From Strix aluco (lineage: Eukaryota > Chordata > Aves > Strigiformes > Strigidae): a stretch of DNA of 64,000 bases. The position numbers and the translations under genes are program-made. The notes below the pieces were generated by a model. It worked only from the letters and a program-made list of their open reading frames with translations. It did no database searches and was not told the origin of the DNA. The number at the start of each line of letters is the position of its first letter. Position 1 is the stretch's first letter. The DNA lies in contig NC_133954.1 in the NCBI RefSeq assembly GCF_031877795.1, positions 8,399,256 through 8,463,255 of the forward strand, in the 5' to 3' direction. This document shows, piece after piece, positions 35,576 to 64,000 of this stretch.

Positions 35576-38170
35576 GTCCTGCCTGGGGGGGGGACGGATG
35601 GACAGACAGACAACAGTCACCCCGTGGCCTCACTCCCTAGGCAAAGCCTCCCTGAGCCCAGCGGGAGCAGCCCAAAGCCCCTGGAGCAGGCTGGGCTGGG
35701 GGGGCACTGGGTGCCTGGAGCGGGGGGAGCTGCGGATTGGCCCCCCCCAAGCCTGGCCGGGCCCTGGGGGCAGCGCGGGGTCTGCAGGAGCTCGGCATGT
35801 CCCAAGGGCAATGGGGGAGGGACAGTCCGGGGAGCTGCCACCATCAGCAGCTCCACCCCACAGCATCCCCAGGGTGGGGGGGGGACAGCAGCCAGGCGAC
35901 CCCCCCATCCCCGCTGGGGAAAAGGGGGTGACGGGGGGTCCTGGCAGCCCCTGCAGCAGCGGCCATCACCAGCGGGGACAAGGTGGTGGCAGAGAGCATC
36001 CTCGGCGGAGTGACCCTTGGAGGGGGGGACACGGTGACTTTCCCCATGTGTGTCGTCCCCCCCCCACGGGAACAGACACCAGAAATAGCATCAGGTGCCG
36101 CCGGCGCCCGCCCCGCGCCGCACGCGAGAGGCTTCCTGCTCTCCCACGCCTCCGCGGCGGCACGCAGCCCGCGCCGTGCCCTATATACCGGCACCGCCGC
36201 TCACCCCCCCGGGAGCTGCCTCCCTCACGGGCACGGCCCCGAACCCTCCCTGGGGTGGGGGGGCCTGATCCTGCCCATCCCGCTCCGCCCAGCGCCGCAG
36301 GATTTGTCCTCGGTGGAGGATTCTGAGGGGGGTCGAGGCTCCCAAAAGCCGCTGGCACCGGTGGCTCTGCCGTGGCTCCGTGGCCGGTGAGGAAAAGGCG
36401 CCTCGAGCCGATGGCGACTGCGGTGCTGAGCCCCGGCACCCGCACGCGGGGCTTTGGCACGGCCCCCCCACCCCACCCGGGGACCCTGCGGCCCCGCCGG
36501 CGCGGGCAGACGCCCGGGAGCTGCTGCCACACAAATAATTCATAGCATGAAGCCAGGAGAGGGAGGTGATTTCTGTAGGGTGATGGGGGGCTCACAGCCC
36601 GCCCCCCCCCCCCACCAAGCCCAGGGCCAGCACAGCACCCTGGCACCCCCAACCCTGGGGGGAGACACCCCCCCCACCCCAGTGCTCCCGCAGTCTCAGC
36701 ACGGCCAGAGCCGGGTGGTGGTGGGCTGCTGCAGCCTCCGCCGGGATGAGAATGAAACGTGCACAAACCCCCACCCCAGCACCGTGACCCCTCGTCTGCC
36801 CCCTCCCCGTGAGGGTCCCAGGGCAAGGATGGAGGGGACCCACCCCTGCTCGGGCAGGGAGGGCACCATCATCATCACCACCCCCCTGGGGAAACTCAGG
36901 CTCCCCAAGTCCCTGGTGACCCCCTCAAAGCAAGACCCCCAAGTCCTGGGGCTGGTGGGGGCCCAGACCCCTGCTCGGGGGTCCTGGGGGCACCACAGAG
37001 GCAGAGGGGGACCCCCCAGTGCCAAACCCCCTCCCTCCCCGATTCACAAGGCCCAGCAGCAGCTCTGCCCCCAGAGTCCCCCGGCCCTGCCCTGCTGCTC
37101 CCCAAACCGTGCCTCAGTTTCCCCATCTGTATCACACGGTGCCACCTGCCTCGCAGTGGGCCCCGGGCGCGGGGCGAAGCGGCGCGGGCTGGGCAGGGCT
37201 GCGGCGCAGGCACGCGTGTCTCAGGCGTCGGCAGCGCAGGCAGGGAGCCGCGGCGGGCAGGCACTCGGGAGCTCAGCCACGAGAGGGTCGGCGGGAGATG
37301 GCGGCGCTGTCATTAGGTTCCAGGGGTAACGGCGGAGAGCCCCACGGCACCGTGTTGGCTATGCTCCCTCCACGTTCCCAGTGCTCAGCCCCTACTCAAG
37401 GCCTACAAATACCTTGAAAAAAAGCAAAAACGGGGCTGCGGGAGGGCTCGGCTGGCGAGCGGCTGCTCATCGCCCCGGTGTGCTGGCGGGGACGGGAACG
37501 GGCCGGGCAGGGGGTGCTGCCGGGCCACCGGCACCCCGCTGGAACTGGGGGAGAAACACCCCGCAGCCCCCCAACACCACCCTGCTTTGGGGGGGTCTGG
37601 AGGATGCAGCCTTGGGGGGCTGCGATGGGGACAAGCCCCCTCCCCACTGCTGGGACCTCCCTGGGCGCCTTCCCCGCTGCTGGGGGTGGGAGATGGGGGG
37701 GGCTGGGGGAGGCCAGCGAGTGTGATGACACCCCCCCCCCCCAGCCCAGAGCGAGCGCAGAGGGGCTGGAAACCGGCGTGTAAAAACCGGCGTGTGAACC
37801 GGCGTGGGAAGGGGGTGGGGAGCGAACGAACCCCCCGACGCCGGGAGCGGGGCCCGGGCAGGCGGGTGAGCCCGAGCGGGGGTCGCGGGCACCGACGGGG
37901 CGGGGGGACACGGGACGGGGACACGGACCTGGCCTGCGACAGCCCCAGCGCCTCCGGTAACCCCCCCCCCCGAGCAACCCCGGCCCGGTGCGCCCCCCCC
38001 CCCGCACCCAGCCCGGGGCCGCACCGCGCCGGGGGACACCGGGCCGGGGGGGGGTGGCGGGGGGTGATGATGAGGATGGAACCGGAGAAGACAGGCCCGG
38101 GGAGGGCGGGGGCGGCCCGGGGAGGGCGGGGGCAGCCCGGTTCCCCCCCCACCCCCGGCCCAGGCCCCGC
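35576..38170 (-). other. TBKBP1 first intron, no exon seen
   Basis: DNA between the coding start and the probable noncoding first exon. It is GC-rich with scattered C homopolymers. I saw no open frame with homology. A patch at 37100-37135 carries the word TGCCTCAGTTTCCCC followed by ATCTGT, like the core of an ancient SINE. Confidence 0.5.
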
Positions 38171-38420
38171 ACTCACCGGCGATGCGATGCGATGCGGCGG
38201 CGCCCGCCGGGATGCGGCTCCTTCCCCGCCCCGGTGCTCCCGGTCCCGCTCCCGGTCTCAGCCCCGGTTCCGGCCGCCCCCGCCGCAGCCCCGGCCCCGA
38301 CCGCCGGTTCTTCCGCTCCGGAGACACCGCGAAACCACGTGGGCACCGGGCGGCCGCCAGCCCCTCCCCGCCGCCACACGCCGGTGCCGCCCCCCCCCGG
38401 GCACGGCGGGTCCCCATGAT
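37840..38420 (-). promoter_or_regulatory. CpG island and probable noncoding exon 1 of TBKBP1
   Basis: Very dense CpG. On the minus strand a donor CCG|GTGAGT falls at 38177/38176 after a GATGC triplication (gcatcgcatcgcatcgcc), which would end a 5' UTR exon. It is followed 2.6 kb later by the acceptor before MDSMFEDD. The exon's upstream limit cannot be set from sequence alone. Confidence 0.6.
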
Positions 38421-38432
38421 GCTCCCGGAGCT

Positions 38433-38467
38433 GGGGGGGGGTGTGTCTGTGTGTGCGTGTGTGTGTG

Positions 38468-38501
<34 letters not shown>
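38433..38501. repeat. (GT)n microsatellite
   Basis: About 69 bases of GT repeats with TCTGTG and GCGTGT interruptions, just upstream of the TBKBP1 CpG island. Confidence 0.95.
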
Positions 38502-41500
38502 ACACCCTCAACACGCTGCCCCGGCCCCCACCCTGCTGCAGCCCCCCCCCCCCCCTCCCGGAGCCGCCACCCCCTGCCCCGAGGACACACACACACCCCC
38601 CCCGGACCCCAACCCCCTGCTGTGATCGGGGGACCCCTCAGTGGGGCTGGGGGGGCTTCTCCCTTCTCCCGGGGTTGGGGGGGGCGATGGCAGAGCTGAG
38701 CTGCAACCTCAGGCTGTGGGGGCTGGGCTCGCCTCCCCCCCCCCCCCCCCCCCCCCGAGAACATTTTATTCCCTGAATTGTTCTCTCTGAGCCGCTTCCA
38801 TTATGGAATTACATTTTTTTCCCTTTGCTGCGCAGGGTTATTAATAGCTGCTCTCCTTTCGCCGGCGCCGCTGCTGCCGGGGGCTCCACCAGCGAGGCCT
38901 GTGCTTGGGGGGGGGGGCCCAGACCCCTGCGGCCCCCTCCGGGGTGGGGGGATCGCTGCCAGCCAGGACGGACAGACCCACGGCACCCGATGGCGCTGAC
39001 GGGCACGAGCATCCCTGCCGAGGCCTCGTCCCAGCCCACCAGAGGATCCCGTGGGGGGGGGAAGCGGAGCCCCCAGGATGGGGACGAGGCCGGGGGGGGC
39101 TTTGCTGGTGGCAGAAGCGACGGGGGAGAGGCCAGCGCGGTGCGATCCTGCGCCCCGGCGCGTGCGGGGCAAAGGCGTCGGTGCAAACCCAGGAAAAAAC
39201 GGCGCTTGGCTTCACCCAAGCCCTGTCCCTCCCCCTCGGAGACCCAAACGGAGCGAAGCCCCCAGCTGAGGAGCTCCCATGGGGGCCCCCCCCATCCCAG
39301 ACCCCCCCCTTTCCCAGCGCTATGTTTAGCGCAGCCGTACCACCCCTGGGATGGAGCCTGGGCCGCGGCGGTGATTCAGCGCGTCGAAGCGTCGCCAGCG
39401 GCGGCACGGCCGGACCCCCGCCCGCCCCAGGTTGGCATCGGCGTGGGATTCCCACAGCTGGAGCAGGAGCACGAGCTGGGGGGGTTTGTCGAGCCGAAAA
39501 TGCAACGGGAGGGTTTGGGGAGGGCGATGGCAGGCGGGCACCCGGCTGCTCTGAGGCTTCGGCGAGCGAAGTGCGGCCGTTTCCATCTGAATTTCTGCCA
39601 AAGCGGCGCATTGCCTCCGGTGCGGGGCCTGGAGAAGAAAAACAGCTCTTGGGGGGGTCGCAGGGCTGGGTTGAAAGGCAGGAGAGCGACACCAACCCCG
39701 GGGGGATCGAAGGGGTGCAGGCAGGGGCAGGCAGGAGTCGCAGGGCCAGGCTCTGCCGCAAACAGGGCCCCAGAAAAATCCCCGAGTGCCAGCTCCGGCG
39801 ATGCTCGCGCTGGCAGATTGCTGCAAAACACTTTGAAGTGCAAATTAAGGTTTTCCATCAGGTTGGAAGTTAATTTTGACGCAAAGGAAACAGCCCGGCC
39901 GCAGCCCCGTGCGGCGGAGGCAGGCGTCGTGCCGGGGACGCGCAGCCCGGCGGGGAGCGGGGGGCAAGGGGGGTGCGTTCGCCCCCCCAGGAAGGAAAAA
40001 CCTCGCAACCGCCCCAGGAGCCGGCGCAGGGTCGGCCGCAGGGAGATTTGAGAGGCTGGAGGAGCAAACACAAGCCAGGCCCTGGGATTTTTGGGGTCCC
40101 CGTTGCGCCCCCACGGCCAACACACCGGCCGCCAACGACGAGGGCTTGCAGCACCCTCAGACATTCGGGGTGCGGTGGTTGAGTGATGCAGCGCCCAGAG
40201 CGACGGGAACGGCTCCAAAGCTGCGTTTACAGCCAGATTTCACAGTAATTATTGCAAACCCAGGTAAAATCCCAGCAGTGTCCGTGCACGAACTCACCAG
40301 GCAGAGGGATCCCAAGTTGTTTGTCCAGCAGTGGGCCCCCGCGCCGGCTGCTCCAGGCAGGCAGGGATGCAGGCAGGGACGCAGGCAGGGACGCAGGCAG
40401 GGATGCAGGCAGGGACGCAGGCAGGGATGCAGGCGCTCACCCCATCAGACTTCACCTTTCATCTCCCAGCTTTGCTCACAGCAGAGGAAACACCAGCACC
40501 CACCTCCCCCGCCCAGGAGCTCCGCCAGCTTCTCAGCTGCTTCAAAATTCTGCTCAAACCCACGTTTTCTCCATCCCCCCCGATGTCACACGGGCCTCCG
40601 CTGCCGGCCAGGGATGCTCCCTCGTGCTCCCTGTCCCGCTTTCACCCTGCAGCTGGGCGGGGGGAGGCTGCCTCCCCCCTGCATCTCCAAGCGTCTCTCC
40701 TGCCTGCCTCTCTCCCAGATCCCCATCTTAACTCCTGAATTATTTAATTTTAATGCATTTCGGGTACGCTCGAGGCAGCTCCTCAGCGCACTTCCACAGG
40801 GCCCATGGCAGGGAATGCTGCAGACCAGGGGAAGAAAAACCTCTCCTGACCCCCCGCCTGCACCAACAGCCCGTGTTACTTGGGAGGCTGCAAACTCCCC
40901 GGGTTCACACAAGGCCTGGGCTGTGATGGAAACAGCAGTCGAACCCCAAAACGTCGCCTTCATCATCCTCAGTGACTGTCTCTCATTTGTTACCCCCATT
41001 AACCACACTCAGAAGGAACGAAGGAGCCTGTCAGATCCCTCGGTCGAAGGCTTTACTTGCCTGAGCATAATTATTGATTAGAATTATGGCGGAGGCAGCA
41101 TTGGGCTCCTTGGTTATTACCAATGAAAAAAAAGAGCCTGGCTGCCTTGTGGCAGGGGACACTTAAAATGCCTCCCAGGATTTTAAATGTATAAAAAAAT
41201 GAGCCCGGTGCCTGCTGAGGTTTCCCCTTCTACCCCCATCAGCTCCAGCTGCCACCGGGACGAGGCCGAGCAGTAAATTCATCCCTCGGTTGCTCCTCAC
41301 AACCAGGCTCTAACACAAACCCTCATCCCCACGGACAGGGCTGCGGAAGAGGCACCTTCACGGCGACACCCTCATCGCCCTGTCGCGCGGAGCACAAAAC
41401 CTCCGACTGTTTTCCACTCGGTTTATCCAGCCCCGCTGGGGAACAGCGCTGGCTTGAAAGAAAAGCCCCACGTGCTCAAAAAGGCAGCGCTGAGCTCGTC

Positions 41501-43580
41501 TCCCACCTACCCAAGGCACCCCCGGGGGTGCCCGAGGACCCTCCGCTGGGTGCCCACCCCTGCGCGTTGGGTGCCAAGGCTGCAGGAACGGCCCCAGCCC
41601 GGTGCTGGCGGGGGCTGCACCCAGGAGCAGCACAGCACCTCCGGGCTCCCCAAAAGCTCCGAGCGCGGAACGACTTCGCTAAAACACAGAGGCAGCTGCA
41701 CGCACGGGCGGAGAAAACCACAGTGTTATCCGGCACCGGAGAGCTGCAGCGGTGGGATTCGGCGTTTCCTCGCCGTAGGCTCGAGCTCAGCGGGGCAGGA
41801 CACAAGTGACGGGCTGCGGGTCCTCGTCCAACCCTGCTGCTGCCCGATCCCCTGCCCTGGCCACGGGAGCAATAAGGGGAGGAGGGTCCAGGGGAGCACA
41901 AGCAGGGAAAAGCTGCTCGGAGAGCATAAAGCCCCCACGCCGGAGCCTGTCCCCGCTCAGCACAGCCCTTCCACAATCACACTGGGCCTGGTTGGGCCCA
42001 TCCAGCTCCCGCGTGCTCGCAGCAGGGAGGTCGGACATCTCGCATCCAGACTTCCCAATATTTTGGATCCCTGCGGCCGCGCGGGGCCCGGGTTTTGCGG
42101 GACATGGCGGTTTTCCACCGACGCTCCCCAGCAGCCGGCGCACGGAGCAAAACCACCCGCTGCGCTCGCACCCGCGCCTCAGCAACAGGGTTCAGGGGAA
42201 GAGCTGTAAAATTCAGCTCCCCGCAGCGAGAAAGTTTCACTCGAGTGGTGACACCAGCTCAAGGGCCACGCTGACCGCCCTGTCCCCCCCCCACCCCGGA
42301 CGCTGATTCGTGCCACCCTCACGGGTGGGAAACTGCAAGTGCCGGCGGCGCCAGACAGCGACTGCGAGAGGGCACCGAGGCCACGGCACCACCTCCAAGA
42401 CTAGAAAATCAAGTTGTTGGGTTTTTCCCCCTTCTTAAGGCTGCAGGAAAATCAGGTTTTATCCTCACGCTGCGGGACGCAGCCGGCCTGGGGGAGCTCA
42501 GCACATCAGCCCGCTCACCTCGAGCCACCCATCGCTAGGAAGATGCTAAATAATAAAATCCAGCGTCGGGAGAAGAGACCGAGCTCCTGCTCCCAGAAAT
42601 AGCTCTGTACGGCCCCGCTATCCTCGGGTGCTGGAGTGGCACATATGGCTGATGACACACTGCTGTCACCTCCGGCTCCCCCAAAGAGGAAACGGGCGAT
42701 CGTCACTCATTGAGCGCACACCCACACAGTCTCTCCGAGCCACCGCGGCGGGGGAAGAACGCTGGCAGGAGGAGACGCGGCGGGCTCTGGGAAAATGAAG
42801 CAGCAAAAAAAAAAAAAAAAAAAGTAAGGAAAACAAAAATAAAGCGTTTTTTTTTTTTAATTTAAAAGGTAAATAAATCGGTCCTACCGATTTGTTAAGG
42901 AATTGGGTCCTTTCCAATCGTTATTACCGAGAGGGGAGGTGACGCGGCGTGTCAAAGCCTTCGCTACCGGGAGGCGCCGGTTCCTTCGCTGGGTGCGACC
43001 GACAAATCGACAACGTTAATAAAGGAACTCAGCTGGGAGCTACGACTTCAGGATCGCGTTAATGGGCGCTTTTAAACTCTTCCCCCACCTGCGCCGAGAG
43101 ATGGATGTAGAAGGAAAAGGCCCGACGCGAAGCGACAGAGCGGAGCCGCCGCTCGGGGCACCTTGGTAGCCGCGTGGCTCCGGCGAGTGGCGCCCAGCCC
43201 AGGTTGCCCGCTGAGGCTGGGCTCTGCTGAGACAAGCATGTTTCGATTCTAGTGCTGAAATGGCACTTTGAAAAGAAAAAAAAGAATAATCCAGGATTTA
43301 TTCTGTTAATTAGATGTGCCAAGCAGTGAAATCGCCTCTTAAAAAAAAAAAAAAATATATGTATAAAATGGGTATTTGGCCCTCCCTCTGCAGCCAGCAA
43401 GGGGATCGAGGGGTGAGAGGCACAGGGGAGGCAGCGGGTGCAGCTCCTGCTCACGTAAAGCCTGCACCGCTGCAATTACTTTGAGAAACGAAAGCAAAAA
43501 AAAAAAAACAAACCAAAAAAACCCAAAAACAAACCCAAAAAAAGCCCCAAAACAAACAGGACAGACACAAGGTTTGTTTC
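38502..43580. other. TBKBP1-KPNB1 intergenic region
   Basis: About 5 kb with no supported gene. It contains a 22-C run (38735-38756), a 12-bp tandem repeat at 40355-40434 and several AT-rich patches that look like conserved noncoding DNA: 38760-38845, 39825-39895, 40735-40780, 40960-41200 and 43010-43080. The A/C-rich tract 43490-43560 lies just past the KPNB1 poly(A) site. Confidence 0.5.
40355..40434. repeat. 12-bp tandem repeat GCAGGCAGGGAY
   Basis: Six to seven copies of gcaggcagggac or gcaggcagggat. In one frame it reads QAGTQAGM, in another AGRDAGRD; I treat both as noncoding. Confidence 0.9.
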
Positions 43581-43584
43581 CACT

Positions 43585-45917
43585 ACTGTCTCAGTGTACT
43601 TTATTCTCCTGCTGTCTACAGCTGAACAGCCACACAGGACAGAAACAGGTAGCACTGAGGAATGATCAGATTTCTTCCCTCCACACCCCCTCCCCAACTT
43701 CAGGAATGGCTTTTTCTTTTTTTATATTTTCTTTTTTTAGGAAATCCCACCCCACCTCAAGAAACAAAATAAAAAGAAAAGGCATTACTAGAAATGTGAC
43801 CCAGGCCTCTCCCTAGTCTGTGCTCCGGAGCTGGCTGGCTCTCCCAGTTCACAGAGCTCCTCCTCTCCTCTAAACACCTGGGATTTTTTATTTTATTATT
43901 TATTTTTTTTTTTTTTTTGTACACTGGTTCAAAGTCGGCACTTCGACTGCAATCTGAACCCAGCACTGAAAGGCACATATCTGATACCCTGTACAAGAGC
44001 TATTGTGGATGCTGCAGTGCAGATGGGCAACGAAAGCGGAGTCCATTGTCATGGATCCTAGGATCAGACCGGGAAAAGGAAATCGGGGGAATAAAGCAGA
44101 TCCTTGCCTGCTTTTTTAGAAAAAAAAAAAAAAAATAAAGAAAAAAAAAGAAAAAAAAATACTGGCTAAGGTTTTCTACTCTCCCTCCCACAAGCAGCTT
44201 TTAAAAATGCCCATGTTAAACTGCAGATTCAAATGCTGGTAGTTATCAACAGCTGCATTAATAAAAATGAAATGAAAAATAGTCTCAAAACCCTGCACCT
44301 CCTCCGTTTTTTTTTTTTCTTGGCTTATTGCTGACAATCTAGGCTAAGCAAGGGACTATTCCTCAAAAGCAAAAGTTGGGTGTTTTTTTTTTTTTAAGAG
44401 GAAATGAGAGATTCTGATCCTTCATGTGAAAATAAGACGTTGCATGATTGGGGAAGCAGTAAACAGCCAATTCATTTCTGAGTTGCCCATCAGACTGTTA
44501 CTACTCTATTAAAAAAAAAAAAAATCATTAATGGGTTCCCCTTTTACTGGAAAGACCAAGAATACAAAAAGGAAGTATTGGGGAATGTTTGACACCATTT
44601 TATTAATCTTCAACTGCAGTGGAAAAATATAACCTTTTACAAGTGCCGCCTTGTGTAAGCTCAAGTCAGTATATATATATTTTATATAAATTTCTTTTTT
44701 CCTTTTTTTGTTTTTGAAGTGCAGCAAGAGACCAATACCACATTAAATTTGATCAAATAAAGAGCACAAAAGGCCAAGCAGTTTCCAAATGGCATTTTAT
44801 CAGATTTTTGTTTGAACATTGAATTTATCCTCATTTTGCAATCCAAAATATTACCTGAAGTTTTATTTTTGTTTTTCAACTCTTTGGCACAATTTTTGTG
44901 GGTGTTCTGGCTGCTACAGTACAAGTCAGGAGAGATCTTTCCCTTTGCGTTCTCACTGCCAATTCGGAGCACTTAACGTTTGTATTTTTTTGTGTATTTT
45001 TTTTTTTTTTTTTAAGCCTGAAATCTTGTTTGACAATTTATTTCTATTCCCTCTAACGCAAGAGTTTTGTTTTTCCCCCATTTCTACATTCACAGTTGAA
45101 CAATATTAAGGAAGGAAAGGCGCTTTGATGAAACGAGATCATGAAAAGCGTCACTCGGATCGGGAGCTCTGAACATTCGTCAGTGTTTCCCTAAAATAAA
45201 AAGCCCTAAAGAGCGACTTTCCTTTTTTTTTTTTTTCTTTTTTTTTTTTTTTTCTCTCTTTTCTTTTTTACATCTCTTATGCTGCATCAGTAGACTGAAC
45301 TTCGGTTAGTTTATGAAATGCAACAGCTAACCCTTTTTTTTTTTTTTTTTTTTCTTGGGAAAAGATAAACTGCAATGACTTGAAGTTGAGAATGTGGATA
45401 CCGCCTCATTCACACACACTCACTCCTAGACTGAAAATCCTTCACCCCCTCCTTTATCCCAATGCACCGACAGCATCGTGCGGCAAAGGTTACAGCGGGC
45501 GGCTGGAGACCCAGGCTCCGTCTCCCTCCAGCAGCCAAAGCCAGACCTCAGACAAAGAGCACCACAGTTGAACCCAGTTTCCTCTCCTCCAAACCGGCCG
45601 TTCTCCTTCTGCGCCGGAGAAACTAGTCCTGATCTGTTGGAAGAAGAGACTCGCTCGTTACTCGGACAGAAATCGGTCGTTCCCTCTCCCCGGAGATGGC
45701 CGACGCCGGGTTTTCTAGGCAAGTCAGTGCTCAGCTCGCTAACAGCGCTGCTGCTGTTGCTGTGGCGGGATTTTCAATGTGGTGTGTTTCAAGCCTCACT
45801 CACTCATCCTCTCATTCCCAAACATTCAGCATCCGTGCACACTCCTCACTTCCGGGTTTTTTCAAAAGATTGGAGATTTCCAGTGGGGGTCTCAGGTGTC
45901 ATCCCAATGGTAACAGA

Positions 45918-45918
<1 letters not shown>
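43585..45918 (-). other. KPNB1: KPNB1 3' UTR exon
   Basis: A single final exon starting at 45918 after the acceptor TTGCTTGCAG. Its first base supplies the A of the split TGA stop codon. It is AT-rich, with long A runs on the minus strand, and ends soon after AATAAA (minus strand) at 43600-43605. Further minus-strand AATAAA words inside (for example near 44600, 44863 and 45038) offer shorter alternative ends. The first 130 bases (atctgttaccattgggatga onward) look strongly conserved with mammals from memory, though I cannot align them here. Confidence 0.85.
43600..43605 (-). terminator. Distal poly(A) signal AATAAA of KPNB1
   Basis: TTTATT on the plus strand. On the minus strand it reads GAGAATAAAGTACACTGAG, about 2.3 kb into the 3' UTR, just before an A/C-rich stretch. 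Confidence 0.75.
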
Positions 45919-63077
<17,159 letters not shown>

Positions 63078-64000
63078 CTAAAAGAAGTGTTGATAAAGTT
63101 ATTTGCCACCTGAACAGCTTTCTCCATATTTTAAAGTAAAGATTTGGTCCTGAAATCCACAAGTACAAGTTTTGAGACACGAAGGCCAAGAAGCCCTTTG
63201 TTCACTGGGAGGACCAGAACACAAGTACAAGGAATTGATACACCATTATGTCTTTACAGCTTCTGGGACAGAAAAGAGAGCACCGAATGGAGCACAAATA
63301 CTGCAGATATTCAAGTCATAAATGCCAAATAAACTCCACTGTTTAAATAGTAGGCCAACAAGCTGCAGACTACTTGACTTCATTCAATTAGCAAGTTAAA
63401 AAACACTGACTGATCTCCAATTCCTTTAGATACTGGGCAAAGGTCTACGCCCGCAGTTGTGATTGAGACTTTTATTGGTAAAGTTGCCAATCTTTTTCAG
63501 ACACATGGCAAAAATACTTTGTCTGGACCAGTAGCAAAGGCAGGTAACTTAAGCACTCAAGGCTTAAAGAATAAAGGTGTGAACATAGTCTAAAGATTAA
63601 TTTTTCTTTGTGGTAAATTTAAAGACTGCAAGATTCCCAAAGTAAGGGTGTTAATTGTTACATCAGAATTTATCCAGCAGTAGATTCCCAAACTACGGTC
63701 ACAAACTGTGTCACAATGTGACTGGCAAACTACAAAACTCTAAGAGGGACATTGGTTACAGAATACCCAACCAGCAAGCCAGGGCAACCAAAAACCCAGA
63801 GGCCAACGATTCATACCACCCAAGGAAACACACACTCAAGCCTTGCACGGACTTGTAACAACCAACGCCTGCCCTGGAGCACCCCCCCGTACAGCTGCAG
63901 ATTTCCTCTTTTATATCATCGATGCTTCATGAAGCGACCAACCTCCCCAGTGAAGCCAATCCCCTGCAGCCTGATGGAAGCACCAAACAGAAGATTTCTC
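63078..64000 (-). other. KPNB1 intron 4, nothing recognised
   Basis: AT-balanced DNA upstream of the exon starting [10 protein letters not shown]. No exon with homology to human residues 1-161 was found, so the preceding exons lie beyond the window. Confidence 0.8.

Overview
The window is a piece of vertebrate nuclear DNA, most likely from a bird. Three things suggest this: split genes with GT-AG introns and no operons; CR1-type LINE 3' ends in the right third; and an extremely GC-rich left two thirds full of G/C homopolymers and minisatellites, as on avian microchromosomes. The gene order SCRN2 - LRRC46 - MRPL10 - (OSBPL7 expected) - TBX21 - TBKBP1 - KPNB1, with matching strands, is the inverted order of human 17q21.32. 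That conserved order supports every assignment.

Layout. 1-581 (+): last three exons of SCRN2. 927-3779 (-): LRRC46, eight coding exons, tail to tail with SCRN2. 4405-5314 (+): first three exons of MRPL10, head to head with LRRC46 across a CpG-rich shared promoter, cut off by a 200-N gap (5315-5514). 5515-11863: about 6.3 kb with no recognisable exon, best read as TBX21 intron 1. 11864-12327 (-): TBX21 (T-bet) exon 1 only. 12.4-26.0 kb: intergenic DNA with minisatellites and candidate regulatory patches. 27033-35575 (-): all nine coding exons of TBKBP1 (600 aa), with a noncoding first exon near 38.2 kb. 38.4-43.6 kb: intergenic. 43.6-63.1 kb (-): KPNB1 (importin beta-1) exons that align with human residues 162 to 876, plus the whole 3' UTR.

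Composition changes sharply near 43.4-43.6 kb, at the KPNB1 3' end. To the left the DNA is very GC-rich with no CR1 seen. To the right it is AT-balanced with CR1 copies. Functionally the block mixes housekeeping genes (MRPL10, mitochondrial translation; KPNB1, nuclear import), a cilium/flagellum gene (LRRC46) and two immune genes (TBX21, a lymphocyte transcription factor; TBKBP1, an adaptor for TBK1/IKKe).

The points most worth a second look are: the N gap, which must hide the MRPL10 3' end, OSBPL7 and most of T-bet; the KPNB1 stop codon, split by an intron; the almost superimposed opposite poly(A) signals of SCRN2 and LRRC46; a 15-base word (TGCCTCAGTTTCCCC) recurring eight times; paired kilobase-scale polypurine tracts around one TBKBP1 exon; and an unresolved reading-frame break at the LRRC46 C-terminus. 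I found no clearly new gene system.
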